A stretch of 64,000 bases of DNA. It comes from Gloeotrichia echinulata CP02. Its GTDB lineage: Bacteria; Cyanobacteriota; Cyanobacteriia; Cyanobacteriales; Nostocaceae. Below, piece by piece: positions 24,888 through 32,690 of this stretch; position 1 is the first letter of the stretch; each line of letters starts with the position of its first letter. The position numbers and the translations under genes were made by a program. Under the pieces are notes generated by a model. The model searched no databases. It was not told where the DNA came from and saw nothing but the letters and a program-made list of their open reading frames with translations. Location of the stretch: assembly GCA_038087035.1 (NCBI GenBank), contig CP051187.1, forward strand, positions 4,841,001 to 4,905,000, given 5' to 3'.

Positions 24888-25048
24888 CAATACGGTTCAG
24901 TTAGAGCCAAAAACCTTGACCCATGTAGGTTGGGTTGAGGAACGTAGACCCAACATTTGGCGGGTTTGTTGGGTTACCCTGCGGGAACGCCAAGGGCGAA
25001 CGCAAAGCCTCAACCCAACCTACAATTTTCCTTAACCGAACCGTATTG
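24888..25048. repeat. MITE family B, enlarged copy
   Basis: The termini CAATACGGTTCAGTTA and TTAACCGAACCGTATTG are family B, but the 161-bp interior is a different palindrome (TAGGTTGGGTTGAGG with CCTCAACCCAACCTA). The flanks AGTCATAATT and ATATATAATT agree at 7 of 10 positions, consistent with an old 10-bp duplication. It lies between the two small RNA candidates. Confidence 0.8.
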
Positions 25049-25147
25049 ATATATAATTGCTACACTAGAAAGATTTGTGCAAATATTGAATTTTGAAAAT
25101 AAACTTTTGATTTTCAATTAAAAAAGCTTGGGAGACATAAGTCAAGG

Positions 25148-25290
25148 GATTATGTCCAAATATTTAAACTCAGCAACTTGACCAGATAAGTTTGTTGGTC
25201 AATAATAAAGAAACCATCTGACATAGTTGTTGCCCATATCGGTAACAATTACCCCTTATGGTCTGTCCGCGACAGCGGACTTTATTATTT
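25148..25290 (+). ncRNA. Putative small RNA, tandem copy 2
   Basis: It begins GATTATGTCCAAA and parallels copy 1 base for base over 62 nt. The stem is TTGACCA (25178-25184) with TGGTCAA (25196-25202), again around an 11-nt loop; relative to copy 1 the pairing is preserved although bases differ. It ends in GTCCGC-GACA-GCGGAC plus TTTATTATTT. No open frame explains the conservation. Confidence 0.62.
25265..25290 (+). terminator. Intrinsic terminator of small RNA copy 2
   Basis: A GTCCGC/GCGGAC stem with GACA loop and a T-rich tail; the stem is identical to that of copy 1. Confidence 0.8.
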
Positions 25291-25348
25291 ATATCGCCTT
25301 AACTTCTATCGTTTCAGGTTTAGAAGTGGGGTGACACATTAATAATCG

Positions 25349-25412
25349 TAGGGTGCGTGACGCTGCGATAAATATTGTACGCAGTCACAAGACTTATGGC
25401 GTCACGCACCAT
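25349..25412. repeat. GTGCGTGACGC palindrome (uninterrupted)
   Basis: GTAGGGTGCGTGACGC pairs with GGCGTCACGCACC. This is the intact relative of the outer element that carries an insertion at 18858-19070, and it shows what the empty site looked like. Confidence 0.75.
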
Positions 25413-25454
25413 TCTTTAAATGTGACACTAGCGCAAATCCTGTTAAAGGATGAT

Positions 25455-26366
25455 CTATTCACAAAATAGGTAAGCATCAAAGTCCTTAATCCTTCTTTCA
25501 GTGATTCCGTTTACCTCGATTAGTTCTGCGAGAGATTGAAATTTTCCTTTATGTTCCCGTAGTTTAATAATTGCTTCTGCTGTCTTTTTTCCTATGTGCG
25601 GTATTTTATATCGTTCTAACTCTTTAGCAGTTCTAATGATATTAATGTTGATTTTTTGAGGTTTTATCACTGGCTGTATTGGAGCAACTTCAGGTAAATT
25701 ACCTGTGAAACTCTCAAGTATTTTAACAGATTGAACAAATTTTTCAAGTTGGTTATTAATGTGTTCTATTATTTCGTGATTGATTATCTGCTTAGTCTCA
25801 GCTTCCTCAATGTTTTTGACAATTGCAGAAATTTTTTCAATTTTTTGCTCAATAATATCTATTTTCTTAACGGATGTAGAAACTTGTTCAATCTTTTTGT
25901 TAAGAGCTTCTATTTGTGAAAATAATTTATCAAACTGTTTAAGGATCGCTTTATTTGATTCTGTCTCATCAGCAACAGATGGTAATATTAATGGGATAGC
26001 TTCTGAATATCCTAACAACTGCTGCATTTCTTGTTTAGCAGCAGCAGCTTGCTCATCTGTCAGATTAAAAACCCAAACCCATAGCTTTTCGATGTCAAGT
26101 TCCTTAGCAACTAGACACCAATCAGCACCATAGACAACTTCATATTCTTCTTCCTCACTGTAAGCTTCAGTACGACGCACAATTAGAGGAATGAGATTAG
26201 TCCCTTGTTGGGTAAGACTCATCTTTAATTGTTCGCGTTTCTCGAAAGGAAGTTCTACAACTTCAGACTCTGGAATTGCAATCTGAAAAGTGTATATTTG
26301 ACCGTGAGATATTGGCTTAATACGTAAATACTCAACAATGCGATCGCGTCGTTCCGCAGCGTTCAT
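25455..26366 (-). CDS. ParB-like protein with coiled coil and C-terminal helix-hairpin-helix
   Basis: 303 residues. The N-terminal 120 residues resemble the ParB/Srx nuclease-like domain ('MSLTQQGTNLIPLIVRR', 'YEVVYGADWCLVAKELDIEK'). Residues about 130-235 form a heptad-rich coiled coil ('LFSQIEALNKKIEQVSTSVK'). The last 55 residues are a ComEA-like helix-hairpin-helix pair ('IPHIGKKTAEAIIKLREHKG'), taking the place of the usual ParB DNA-binding helices. It starts 4 bp after the ParA stop with an AAAGGAG site inside the ParA end, so the two are coupled. It could be a DNA segregation or DNA-targeting adaptor; the role is inferred. Confidence 0.78.
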   Translation of the reverse strand: MNAAERRDRIVEYLRIKPISHGQIYTFQIAIPESEVVELPFEKREQLKMSLTQQGTNLIPLIVRRTEAYSEEEEYEVVYGADWCLVAKELDIEKLWVWVFNLTDEQAAAAKQEMQQLLGYSEAIPLILPSVADETESNKAILKQFDKLFSQIEALNKKIEQVSTSVKKIDIIEQKIEKISAIVKNIEEAETKQIINHEIIEHINNQLEKFVQSVKILESFTGNLPEVAPIQPVIKPQKININIIRTAKELERYKIPHIGKKTAEAIIKLREHKGKFQSLAELIEVNGITERRIKDFDAYLFCE

Positions 26367-26370
26367 ATTT

Positions 26371-27762
26371 CTACTCCTTTTCCTTGGTTACAGAAATCAA
26401 GTGTTTAGCCAGTTTGGTATAGCAGTTAAAAGCATCTTGTGCAGTTTCTTTGTCTTTTGAGCTTAATTCGTTATCAAATTCTGCAAAGCAAATTGGATAT
26501 CCTTTATTCGGCGTACTTGAAACTATGCTCAGATTGGGAATCCATGTATCTTGAGGAAATAATTCTACATTTTTACTTTCAGGATTCTTGGCTAGAATAT
26601 CAAAAATCTGCTGAGTCATAGCTAAAGAAATTTTAGTTGCTGCTCTATTATACATACTCACTGCAATCCCCAAAATAGGTAGTGGTTCATCTCTAAATTC
26701 ATGGACTCCAATAGCCCTGTTGATAACGTACTCTAATGCTCGGATAGGATAAGCAGCTAAATGCGTAGGAATTAAAACTCCTGAAGACGCCATGAGTGAA
26801 ATATTGTTAACTTTACCAAATGATGGGGGTGGATCAATCAAGACATAATCATATTGATCACGGTATTTTTTGAGTTTTTTTGCCAATACACGATCAATAT
26901 CTGGTGTCATAGTCAGCGTAGCTTCTAGCTCGCTTAAACGAATATGAGATGGAACAATATCTAGTTCGACATCATCCCACTTCTTATGAATCATCGTTTC
27001 TTCTAAGCTAGTTCTTGGTTCAGTAAGTAGATGGGTAATATCTTTCTTACCTTGTTTTTCAACATGATCCAAAGGATCTATTCCCAGTCCCATTGTCAGG
27101 TTAGCTTGAGCGTCAATATCAATCAATAGCACCCGCTTACCAAGCTTACTCAGAGCCGCTGCTAGGTTGATAGTCGTTGTGGTTTTACCCACGCCACCTT
27201 TGTTATTAAATACAGTAATAATCATCGATTTTCTTTCCTCCTGAGTAACTGGAACTAAAGTTTTTTCTGGGTTGATTTGCTGTGGTGGCGTGACAGAAGT
27301 CTGAGTTTTCTTGAATAATCCAAACATCTTATTTTCTTGTTGTACCGCTTGGGAAATTAAACTTAAAAAATGTAACCGGATATTTTGTTGATTTTTATAT
27401 ACGGTGGAACTGTAGCTTAAATATGTTTTTTTTGAGAGAATTTTCTGAAATAATCTATATTTATTAATCAATGATGGTTGAGAGAATTCAACAATTTTTG
27501 TAATTTTATTATCTACGTTAGAAAATACATGAAAATCATAGCCATTGGTTAACAAACCAAGAACAGATTCAGTGCGGCGCATATAATTGTTAATTTGCCA
27601 AACACTGTGAGCAATATTCTTACTGGGTGCTTTGACTTCAATAACTAGATAGGCTGGTGTTATTAAAATTGAGTCTCTTGAACCCACGAGAAAATCAAGC
27701 TTAGATTGTAAAATTACTACTTGAGCCTGCCAATCGGTACTACTGTAACCAAGAAGATGCAA
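26371..27762 (-). CDS. PD-(D/E)XK nuclease-like domain fused to ParA ATPase
   Basis: 463 residues from TTG 27762. Residues 1-130 match the N-terminal nuclease domain of type I restriction R subunits: Asp23 in 'KLDFLVG' and Glu42-x-Lys44 in 'VIEVKAPSK' form the D/ExK triad. From about residue 145 ('MFGLFKKTQ') it is a ParA/MinD ATPase with deviant Walker A 'NNKGGVGKTTTTINLA', 'LLIDIDAQANLT' and 'YDYVLIDPPPS'. Upstream, in the same frame, the domain's expected start ('DVEQKVVVPLLHLLGY') continues to ATG 27861 but is cut by a TAG at 27820-27822. So either translation starts late, reads through, or the 5' end is mutated. The partner is the ParB-like gene downstream. Confidence 0.8.
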   Translation of the reverse strand: MHLLGYSSTDWQAQVVILQSKLDFLVGSRDSILITPAYLVIEVKAPSKNIAHSVWQINNYMRRTESVLGLLTNGYDFHVFSNVDNKITKIVEFSQPSLINKYRLFQKILSKKTYLSYSSTVYKNQQNIRLHFLSLISQAVQQENKMFGLFKKTQTSVTPPQQINPEKTLVPVTQEERKSMIITVFNNKGGVGKTTTTINLAAALSKLGKRVLLIDIDAQANLTMGLGIDPLDHVEKQGKKDITHLLTEPRTSLEETMIHKKWDDVELDIVPSHIRLSELEATLTMTPDIDRVLAKKLKKYRDQYDYVLIDPPPSFGKVNNISLMASSGVLIPTHLAAYPIRALEYVINRAIGVHEFRDEPLPILGIAVSMYNRAATKISLAMTQQIFDILAKNPESKNVELFPQDTWIPNLSIVSSTPNKGYPICFAEFDNELSSKDKETAQDAFNCYTKLAKHLISVTKEKE

Positions 27763-27819
27763 CAGGGGTACTACTACCTTTTGCTCTACATCAGATTCAC
27801 TACTAGTCGGGGCAATAGC

Positions 27820-27822
27820 CTA
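27820..27822 (-). other. In-frame amber codon in the extended nuclease-ParA frame
   Basis: On the minus strand ATG 27861-27859 opens thirteen codons ('MNTDYSSTLQNIF'), then TAG, then an uninterrupted frame that supplies the missing start of the nuclease domain. No ATG, GTG or TTG lies between the TAG and codon TTG 27762. Confidence 0.75.
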
Positions 27823-27862
27823 AAAAATATTTTGCAGAGTCGAACTGTAGTCGGTATTCATA

Positions 27863-28195
27863 CTACCACTAGAAGGCATCTGACGGTACATTGTATCTCA
27901 GATTCTTCACCCTGGATTGTCACCCAGTATATTTATTTAACAGAAAATGTATTAATTTATGACGTTATACATCATCTACTCTATGTTAAGTCAAATTTTT
28001 TGCTTTTGCTTGTCAAGTCATACTTAGGAATTACTAAAAGTCAAGCAGAGTGATATAATGCTTACTGCCTCAACTGAGGGAATATCGCGGAAAATACTTT
28101 TGCGTGTCCCCAAAAATATTATATTTAGCAGAAGTTTCCATTAATCAGGTGATATCTACGGTACCTAAAATAAATGGGAATGCGTCAGTGAACTA
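27863..28195. other. Gene-free interval
   Basis: A/T-rich spacer between the nuclease-ParA gene and tnpB. If TnpB carries a guide RNA, its guide would be copied from the bases just left of 28196 on the minus strand. Otherwise nothing was recognised. Confidence 0.4.
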
Positions 28196-28224
28196 CTCCT
28201 AGTTGCCTACGGCTGAACTAGGAG
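28196..28224 (-). other. Hairpin over the tnpB stop codon (possible right-end / guide RNA scaffold)
   Basis: A 9-bp perfect inverted repeat with an 11-nt loop overlaps the last codons of tnpB. In IS200/IS605 elements such right-end hairpins mark the transposon end and form part of the TnpB guide RNA; assignment here is by position. Confidence 0.5.
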
Positions 28225-29419
28225 CTTCTGTAATCACGGGGGAGTGCCTAAACTTAGACTTTCGCCCAAGATTAGGACTTACCTCCCCTCCTACAGCAGA
28301 GACGGCTGAACCTTCCGCCTTGATCATTCTGATACCCTCTGCTCTAATATTTATCGCTGCGTTTCCATCCCTGTCATGATGAGTGCCACAGTGAGGACAA
28401 GTCCACTCACGGACATCCAATGGCATCTCCCCAATCTGATAAAAACAATTAGAGCAGAGCTTGGAACTAGGGAACCATCTATCAATCTCAACCAACTTCC
28501 CACCACTACGTTCCAATTTATAGGCTAAGAAGTTGGTAAATGTTCCCCAACCCACATCAGATATTGCTTTCGCCAATTTATGATTACGAACCATGCCTTT
28601 GACATGAAGATTCTCTACTATGACAGCTTGGCTATCGCTGACTAACTTATAACTAAGTTTATGTAAAAAATCTTGCCTGGAGTTACTAACCCGTTCGTAC
28701 ACCTTGGCAACTATTTTTCTATACTTATTTCTTGAATTACTCCCTTTTACTTTACGTGCTAACTTTTTTTGTTTACGCTTGAGGTTTTTGTCATGTTTAG
28801 CAATGTGTTTCGGGTTGTCATATTTAGAAACTTTTTCACCGTCAGTTACAACAGCAAAATGTTTCAACCCTAAGTCAACACCATAAATCTTCCCTTGTGT
28901 TTTAGCAGGGTGTTCCCCTTCTACTTCAGTCAGGATAGATGCCAAGTATTTACCTGACGGAGTTTTACTAACAGTGACAGTCTTAATTTTTCCCTCAATT
29001 GGTCTATGTATCTTGGCTTTTACTAGCCCAATATTACCTGGAAGTTTGATATTACCATCGACAATCTTGACATTTTGAGGATACTGAATTGACTGTTTAC
29101 CATGCTTCGATTTGAATCGAGGAAATCCAGCACGTTGATCAAAAAAGTTTTTATACGCAGTAGTTAGATTCAGTGTAGTAGCTTGTAAAACTTGGCTATA
29201 ACAATCAGCCAGCCACTTAGTATCTTCTGTTTTTTTGAGTACAGGAAGAAATGCGTTGAGTGCAGCACGGCTAAGTCCTTTACCCGTCTCCTTGTAAGTC
29301 TCAATCGACTTATTCAGAGCATAATTCCACCACCATCTGGCACAACCAAAAGCTAATCGCAGTTGTGTTTCCTGCTCTTTTGATGGATATAAACGAACTT
29401 GTACAGCCTTGTGCAGCAC
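28199..29419 (-). CDS. tnpB: TnpB, RNA-guided endonuclease of IS200/IS605 type (no TnpA)
   Basis: 406 residues, apparently intact. RuvC catalytic positions are visible: Asp in 'YGVDLGLKHFAV', Glu in 'VIVENLHVKGM', and Asp in 'HHDRDGNAAINI'. A CxxC...CxxC zinc finger is formed by 'LCSNC' and 'TCPHCG'. The start is GTG 29419 with a strong AAGGAGGTGA site five bases upstream. No tnpA is adjacent, so this is an IS1341-like solo element. Known TnpB proteins use a guide RNA derived from the 3' end of their own gene to cut target DNA. A CTCCTAGTT/AACTAGGAG hairpin overlaps the stop codon. Confidence 0.93.
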   Translation of the reverse strand: MLHKAVQVRLYPSKEQETQLRLAFGCARWWWNYALNKSIETYKETGKGLSRAALNAFLPVLKKTEDTKWLADCYSQVLQATTLNLTTAYKNFFDQRAGFPRFKSKHGKQSIQYPQNVKIVDGNIKLPGNIGLVKAKIHRPIEGKIKTVTVSKTPSGKYLASILTEVEGEHPAKTQGKIYGVDLGLKHFAVVTDGEKVSKYDNPKHIAKHDKNLKRKQKKLARKVKGSNSRNKYRKIVAKVYERVSNSRQDFLHKLSYKLVSDSQAVIVENLHVKGMVRNHKLAKAISDVGWGTFTNFLAYKLERSGGKLVEIDRWFPSSKLCSNCFYQIGEMPLDVREWTCPHCGTHHDRDGNAAINIRAEGIRMIKAEGSAVSAVGGEVSPNLGRKSKFRHSPVITEAPSSAVGN

Positions 29420-29634
29420 TCAAATCACCTCCTTGATATATCCATATTACCACGATATACCATTTTTGATAAAGCACTAAAATAAAATAATTGGGGATTC
29501 GTCATACATCTGGAATTTGTTTTTGCTTGGCAAAAAATCAATTCCAGATGCAATCCTTATCCCCCGCTCCCTATCCCCACCCTATGAGTACATTGAGGGT
29601 GGGGACTTCCGCGACACGTTAAAGGACTTAACCA

Positions 29635-30519
29635 ATGGGATATGTAATTGCTACTGCAAATATGAAAGGTGGTGTCGGTAAAACGACCCTCACGGTCAAC
29701 CTAGCCACTTGTTTAGCGAAAAATCATGGTAAACGGGTGTTGGTTCTGGACTTAGATAGCCAAATTAGCGCTACACTCAGTCTCATGTCGCCTTTGGAAT
29801 TTGCTAAACGCCGCAAACAAAGAAAGACATTTAGATATCTCATCGACCAAATTATCAATCCAGCGGAAACGGGAAAAACTCCGATTCAAGAAATCATTCA
29901 AGGACAAGTTTGTAATCTCCCTGGATTAAATTTATTACCAGGAGATATCGATTTGTATGATGAATTTGTAGTTTCAGAAATGCTCCATCGCGAAGCAGTC
30001 GCTTTGGGTGAAACTGACTTTGAAACTGTTTGGAATCGCTTTGAACTAGTCTTGATAAATAACATCTTAAAACCAGTGCGTCAGGAATATGATTTTATCC
30101 TCTTAGATTGCGCCCCTGGTTATAACCTCATGACTCGTAGCGCTTTAGCAGCCAGTGATTTTTACATTCTTCCTGCTAAACCAGAGCCGTTATCGATAGT
30201 GGGAATTCAACTTTTAGAAAGACGCATCTCTCAATTAAAAGACAGTCATGAACAGGAAGCGAAAATCGACATCAAAATGCTGGGTATTGTCTTTAGTATG
30301 TCCAATACCAATTTATTAACTGGTAGATATTACAAACAAGTAATGCATCGCGTGGTTGAAGATTTTGGTGTGGAAAAAATCTGTAAAAATCAAATACCCG
30401 TTGATGTCAATGTTGCAAAGGCTGTTGATAGTTTTATGCCGGTTGTCTTACTCAGTCCGCAATCAGCCGGTTCTAAAGCATTCTTTCAGTTAACGCAAGA
30501 ATTGTTAGAAAAGCTGTAG
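29635..30519 (+). CDS. ParA family ATPase
   Basis: 294 residues. The deviant Walker A 'MKGGVGKTTLTVNLATCLA' carries the signature lysine, 'VLVLDLDSQISATLSLM' is the A' region, and 'YDFILLDCAPGYNLMTRSAL' is Walker B. Such ATPases dimerise on DNA with ATP and position plasmids, chromosomes or protein complexes. No ParB-like gene follows it, so it is an orphan or works with the ParB-like protein at 25.5 kb. It appears full-length, with a conventional ATG, and lies beside tnpB. Confidence 0.9.
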   Translation: MGYVIATANMKGGVGKTTLTVNLATCLAKNHGKRVLVLDLDSQISATLSLMSPLEFAKRRKQRKTFRYLIDQIINPAETGKTPIQEIIQGQVCNLPGLNLLPGDIDLYDEFVVSEMLHREAVALGETDFETVWNRFELVLINNILKPVRQEYDFILLDCAPGYNLMTRSALAASDFYILPAKPEPLSIVGIQLLERRISQLKDSHEQEAKIDIKMLGIVFSMSNTNLLTGRYYKQVMHRVVEDFGVEKICKNQIPVDVNVAKAVDSFMPVVLLSPQSAGSKAFFQLTQELLEKL

Positions 30520-30832
30520 GGTACTGCACTTCTCTACGAGACGCTACGCGAACGGCTCCGCTCAGTGACCAGGGACTGGGGACTGGGGATTGCACTTTTC
30601 TACGTTTGTTGGTATCCGAGTCGATATATCACGCCGTGTAGGGGCACGGCAATGCCGTGCCCCTACGGGTGTACCTCACTGGCACATACCACTTGATTAA
30701 ATCGTCGGTTTTCTGTATTATAGGTAAATAACTAATCTCAAAACTAGGAAAAGATTTTCGCGCAGAGCGCGAAAGGGTTACGAAGGGTAAAGAGAAGAAG
30801 GGCAAAGTGCTAAAGGGCACAAATGTAAAGCG
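30520..30832. repeat. Repeat-rich spacer
   Basis: It holds a GAGACGCTACGCGAACGGCTCC-type dispersed repeat (30537-30567), a GGGGACT heptamer stretch, a GTAGGGGCACGGC palindrome (30638-30666) and a purine-rich AAGGGCAAAG stretch near 30780-30830. No gene is supported. Confidence 0.6.
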
Positions 30833-31256
30833 CTACAAAGTCCTGCCCGGAAACACCACCACCCGAAACCCCAGGTCGCTCAACCTGTGGTCGCACGCGA
30901 GATAGAAGCGGCGCGCTGATCGGCAAAACCAGGGAAAGTCGTACCATGAACCACCACGCAGCAGCCTATTTTGATTATCATTATCAACTAACCAAGCACT
31001 GCCGTCCGCTGGTGCATTATTATAATTTTCGTGCCACTCATCCTGACACCATTCCCATATATTACCATGCATATCAAATAAAGCAAAGGGGTTTGCAGGA
31101 AATTTTCCCACATCGGTTGTTTGCTCGCGATATTCACCCTTTGGTGCAGAACCATAAGTGTAATTTCCGTTGTAATTTGCTAAATCCGTGGTAATCGTTT
31201 CACCAAAATAAAACGGTGTGGTTGTTCCCCCACGACAAGCATATTCCCATTCGGCT
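30833..31256 (-). pseudogene. SUMF1/formylglycine-generating-enzyme-like domain, C-terminal fragment
   Basis: On the minus strand the frame runs from the repeat boundary at 31256 ('AEWEYACRGGTTTPFYFG') to TAG/TAA near 30833. Signatures of the FGE-sulfatase-modifying domain are 'FALFDMHGNIWEWCQDEW', 'LLRGGSWYDFP' and 'LSDLGFRVV'. The N-terminal half of the domain is absent: the frame is cut by a MITE. In cyanobacteria this domain is often joined to a caspase-like peptidase, and an N-terminal caspase fragment lies on the other side of the MITE. It is probably not functional. Confidence 0.85.
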
Positions 31257-31452
31257 GGTTCTTGCGTACTTAGCGTGCTTAATTATTAGTTAAAGTCTAT
31301 AAATTTGCTTTAAAAGTAAGACTTACAGGCGTTCATAATTTAATTTTCAGCAATATGACCAAAAATACAGGAAATAATGGCTATTACCGTATCTCAGTAA
31401 GGGTTTCAAGCTGATTATTTAATAAATTTAGCACGCTAAGTACGGAAGAGCC
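31257..31452. repeat. MITE family D, copy 1 (between caspase and SUMF1 fragments)
   Basis: 196 bp with 23-bp imperfect terminal inverted repeats (core CGTACTTAGCGTGCT). It starts GGTTCTTGCG and ends CGGAAGAGCC. A second copy of exactly the same length lies at 44644-44839. Its interior (GCTTTAA...AAGG GTTTCAA) is A/T-rich and non-coding. No direct duplication of the flanks is seen, consistent with an associated deletion. Confidence 0.87.
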
Positions 31453-31611
31453 CGAATTTTTCAGCACTGTGACATCTTCAGCAGCAAAACCCCCCATGTC
31501 TGGATTTACCAAAACTCGCCGCATCGCCTCAACATCCTTGACAGCGCTGGGTAGGGGTGTTAATCCTGGCTCATATTCGCTAATCCCTATCAGCAGTGCT
31601 ATCTTCGCCAT
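31384..31611 (-). pseudogene. Caspase-like (peptidase C14) N-terminal fragment
   Basis: Residues 1-51 are a typical orthocaspase start ('MAKIALLIGISEYEPGLTPL', 'SAVKDVEAMRRVL'). After 'VTVLKN' the frame enters the MITE and terminates. The catalytic His and Cys regions are missing, so it cannot be an active protease. It begins within the last 32 bp of the upstream EACC1 gene, showing the two were an operon. The SUMF1 fragment beyond the MITE probably belonged to the same polypeptide. Confidence 0.82.
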
Positions 31612-32008
31612 CTTTGCTATTTTGTCTGTTTTTCGCGTTTTTCAGAAATTTCTCAGTTTCTTGGGTGATAAATATAAAATCTTCTTTATTATTAGCTTTA
31701 AGCTCGAATTTTTCACCGTAGGCTTCTATTTTCATTTCAAAGGTTTTGTTAGAAAACCGAGATAGAAACTCAAATACAGGTTTGATTAAGGCTGGATTAA
31801 CTATGGCTTTGAATGTCCCCAAGGAAAAGCCGCCCAAAGCTTTTGTATTCTGGGGTGCATTTTCCACCGCAACTAAATCTGCATCTTCTACGCCATCTAC
31901 TTCTTTTAGCTGGGGGAGCAAGTTTTGCACTTGTGCTTGCAAGTCTTCATCATCCAAGCCCGGTTCAGTCAGGGAAATGGTTAGCTGGAGGTTAGATTTC
32001 GTGACCAT
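31580..32008 (-). CDS. EACC1-like component of a caspase conflict system
   Basis: 142 residues. Pattern: beta-rich start 'NLQLTISLTEPGLDDEDLQA', 'VEDADLVAVENAP', a small/hydrophobic helix near residues 60-85, and 'FEMKIEAYGEKFELKA' before a helical tail. This matches the Effector-Associated Constant Component 1 proteins described beside caspase and other effector genes in multicellular bacteria. Its stop overlaps the caspase start by 32 bp. The gene itself looks intact although its effector is truncated. Assignment is by pattern and context. Confidence 0.7.
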   Translation of the reverse strand: MVTKSNLQLTISLTEPGLDDEDLQAQVQNLLPQLKEVDGVEDADLVAVENAPQNTKALGGFSLGTFKAIVNPALIKPVFEFLSRFSNKTFEMKIEAYGEKFELKANNKEDFIFITQETEKFLKNAKNRQNSKDGEDSTADRD

Positions 32009-32109
32009 ATAAATCGTTTAAATATAATTAAAGTCGTTTTAAGCGATTATATCCTTTTTTTGAGGATTTGATTCAATACACCCAGTCCGAGTTGGATGCA
32101 AAATACAAT

Positions 32110-32216
32110 TATAGCGATTCTCGGTTGAGTCCAATACACTCTTCGGGGCACGGCATTGCTGTGCTACTACACGCGATGATATAGTTTTGTATTCCATCCA
32201 ACTGAGAACCGCTATA
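32110..32216. repeat. MITE, TATAGCGATTCTC family
   Basis: The ends TATAGCGATTCTCGGTTG and CAACTGAGAACCGCTATA are inverted repeats; the centre has a GGCACGGCATTGCTGTGC palindrome. It shares the TATAGC terminus with family A but differs inside, so it is a sister family. Confidence 0.8.
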
Positions 32217-32225
32217 AAGCTTTTT

Positions 32226-32471
32226 TCACAGGTCAAGTTGTCTTTGGAGGTCTAATGATCGCTGTTCTTCAATCTCATGTTCGAGAGTTTGCAGAACTAT
32301 ACTTTCTTCAGCACTAGCAATACCAGCGAATTGCATAAAATCTATAGGTATTTTATGTAGTGCTTGATCGCGCTGGGCTATTTGCTGCAAAATAAGTTGA
32401 GCGATGGCATTCTGTTCAGCATCAGGTAGCTGTGAGACGACGGCAAATGCTTCTTGTAAGAGATTAGTCAT
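32226..32471 (-). CDS. Small antitoxin-like protein
   Basis: 81 residues, helical and acidic, starting 'MTNLLQEAFAVVSQLPDAEQ' and continuing 'NAIAQLILQQIAQRDQ'. This start pattern is common among short cyanobacterial proteins annotated as antitoxins of type II modules. No toxin gene adjoins it; repeats lie on both sides, so a partner may have been lost. Assignment is by resemblance. Confidence 0.55.
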   Translation of the reverse strand: MTNLLQEAFAVVSQLPDAEQNAIAQLILQQIAQRDQALHKIPIDFMQFAGIASAEESIVLQTLEHEIEEQRSLDLQRQLDL

Positions 32472-32481
32472 AGATTTTCAC

Positions 32482-32588
32482 TATAGCACTTCCTATTCAG
32501 ATGAGGTACAAAATTGTATCACGCGATGTAGGGGCACGGCACTGCCGTGCCCTTACCGATGTACCTCACTAGGGCGAGAAACGCTATA
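32482..32588. repeat. MITE family A, copy 2
   Basis: 107 bp, differing from 613-720 by only a few bases (for example GGCACTGCC in place of GGCAGTGCC at the centre). Such near-identity suggests recent spread or gene conversion. Confidence 0.87.
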
Positions 32589-32690
32589 ACGTAAGTTCCT
32601 AGTTATATGAAGTAGGTGCGTCAGAAACCGAAAATTAATTATCTTCGTGGAAAATTAACCTGTCTGACGCACCCTACAGACTACGAAGTT

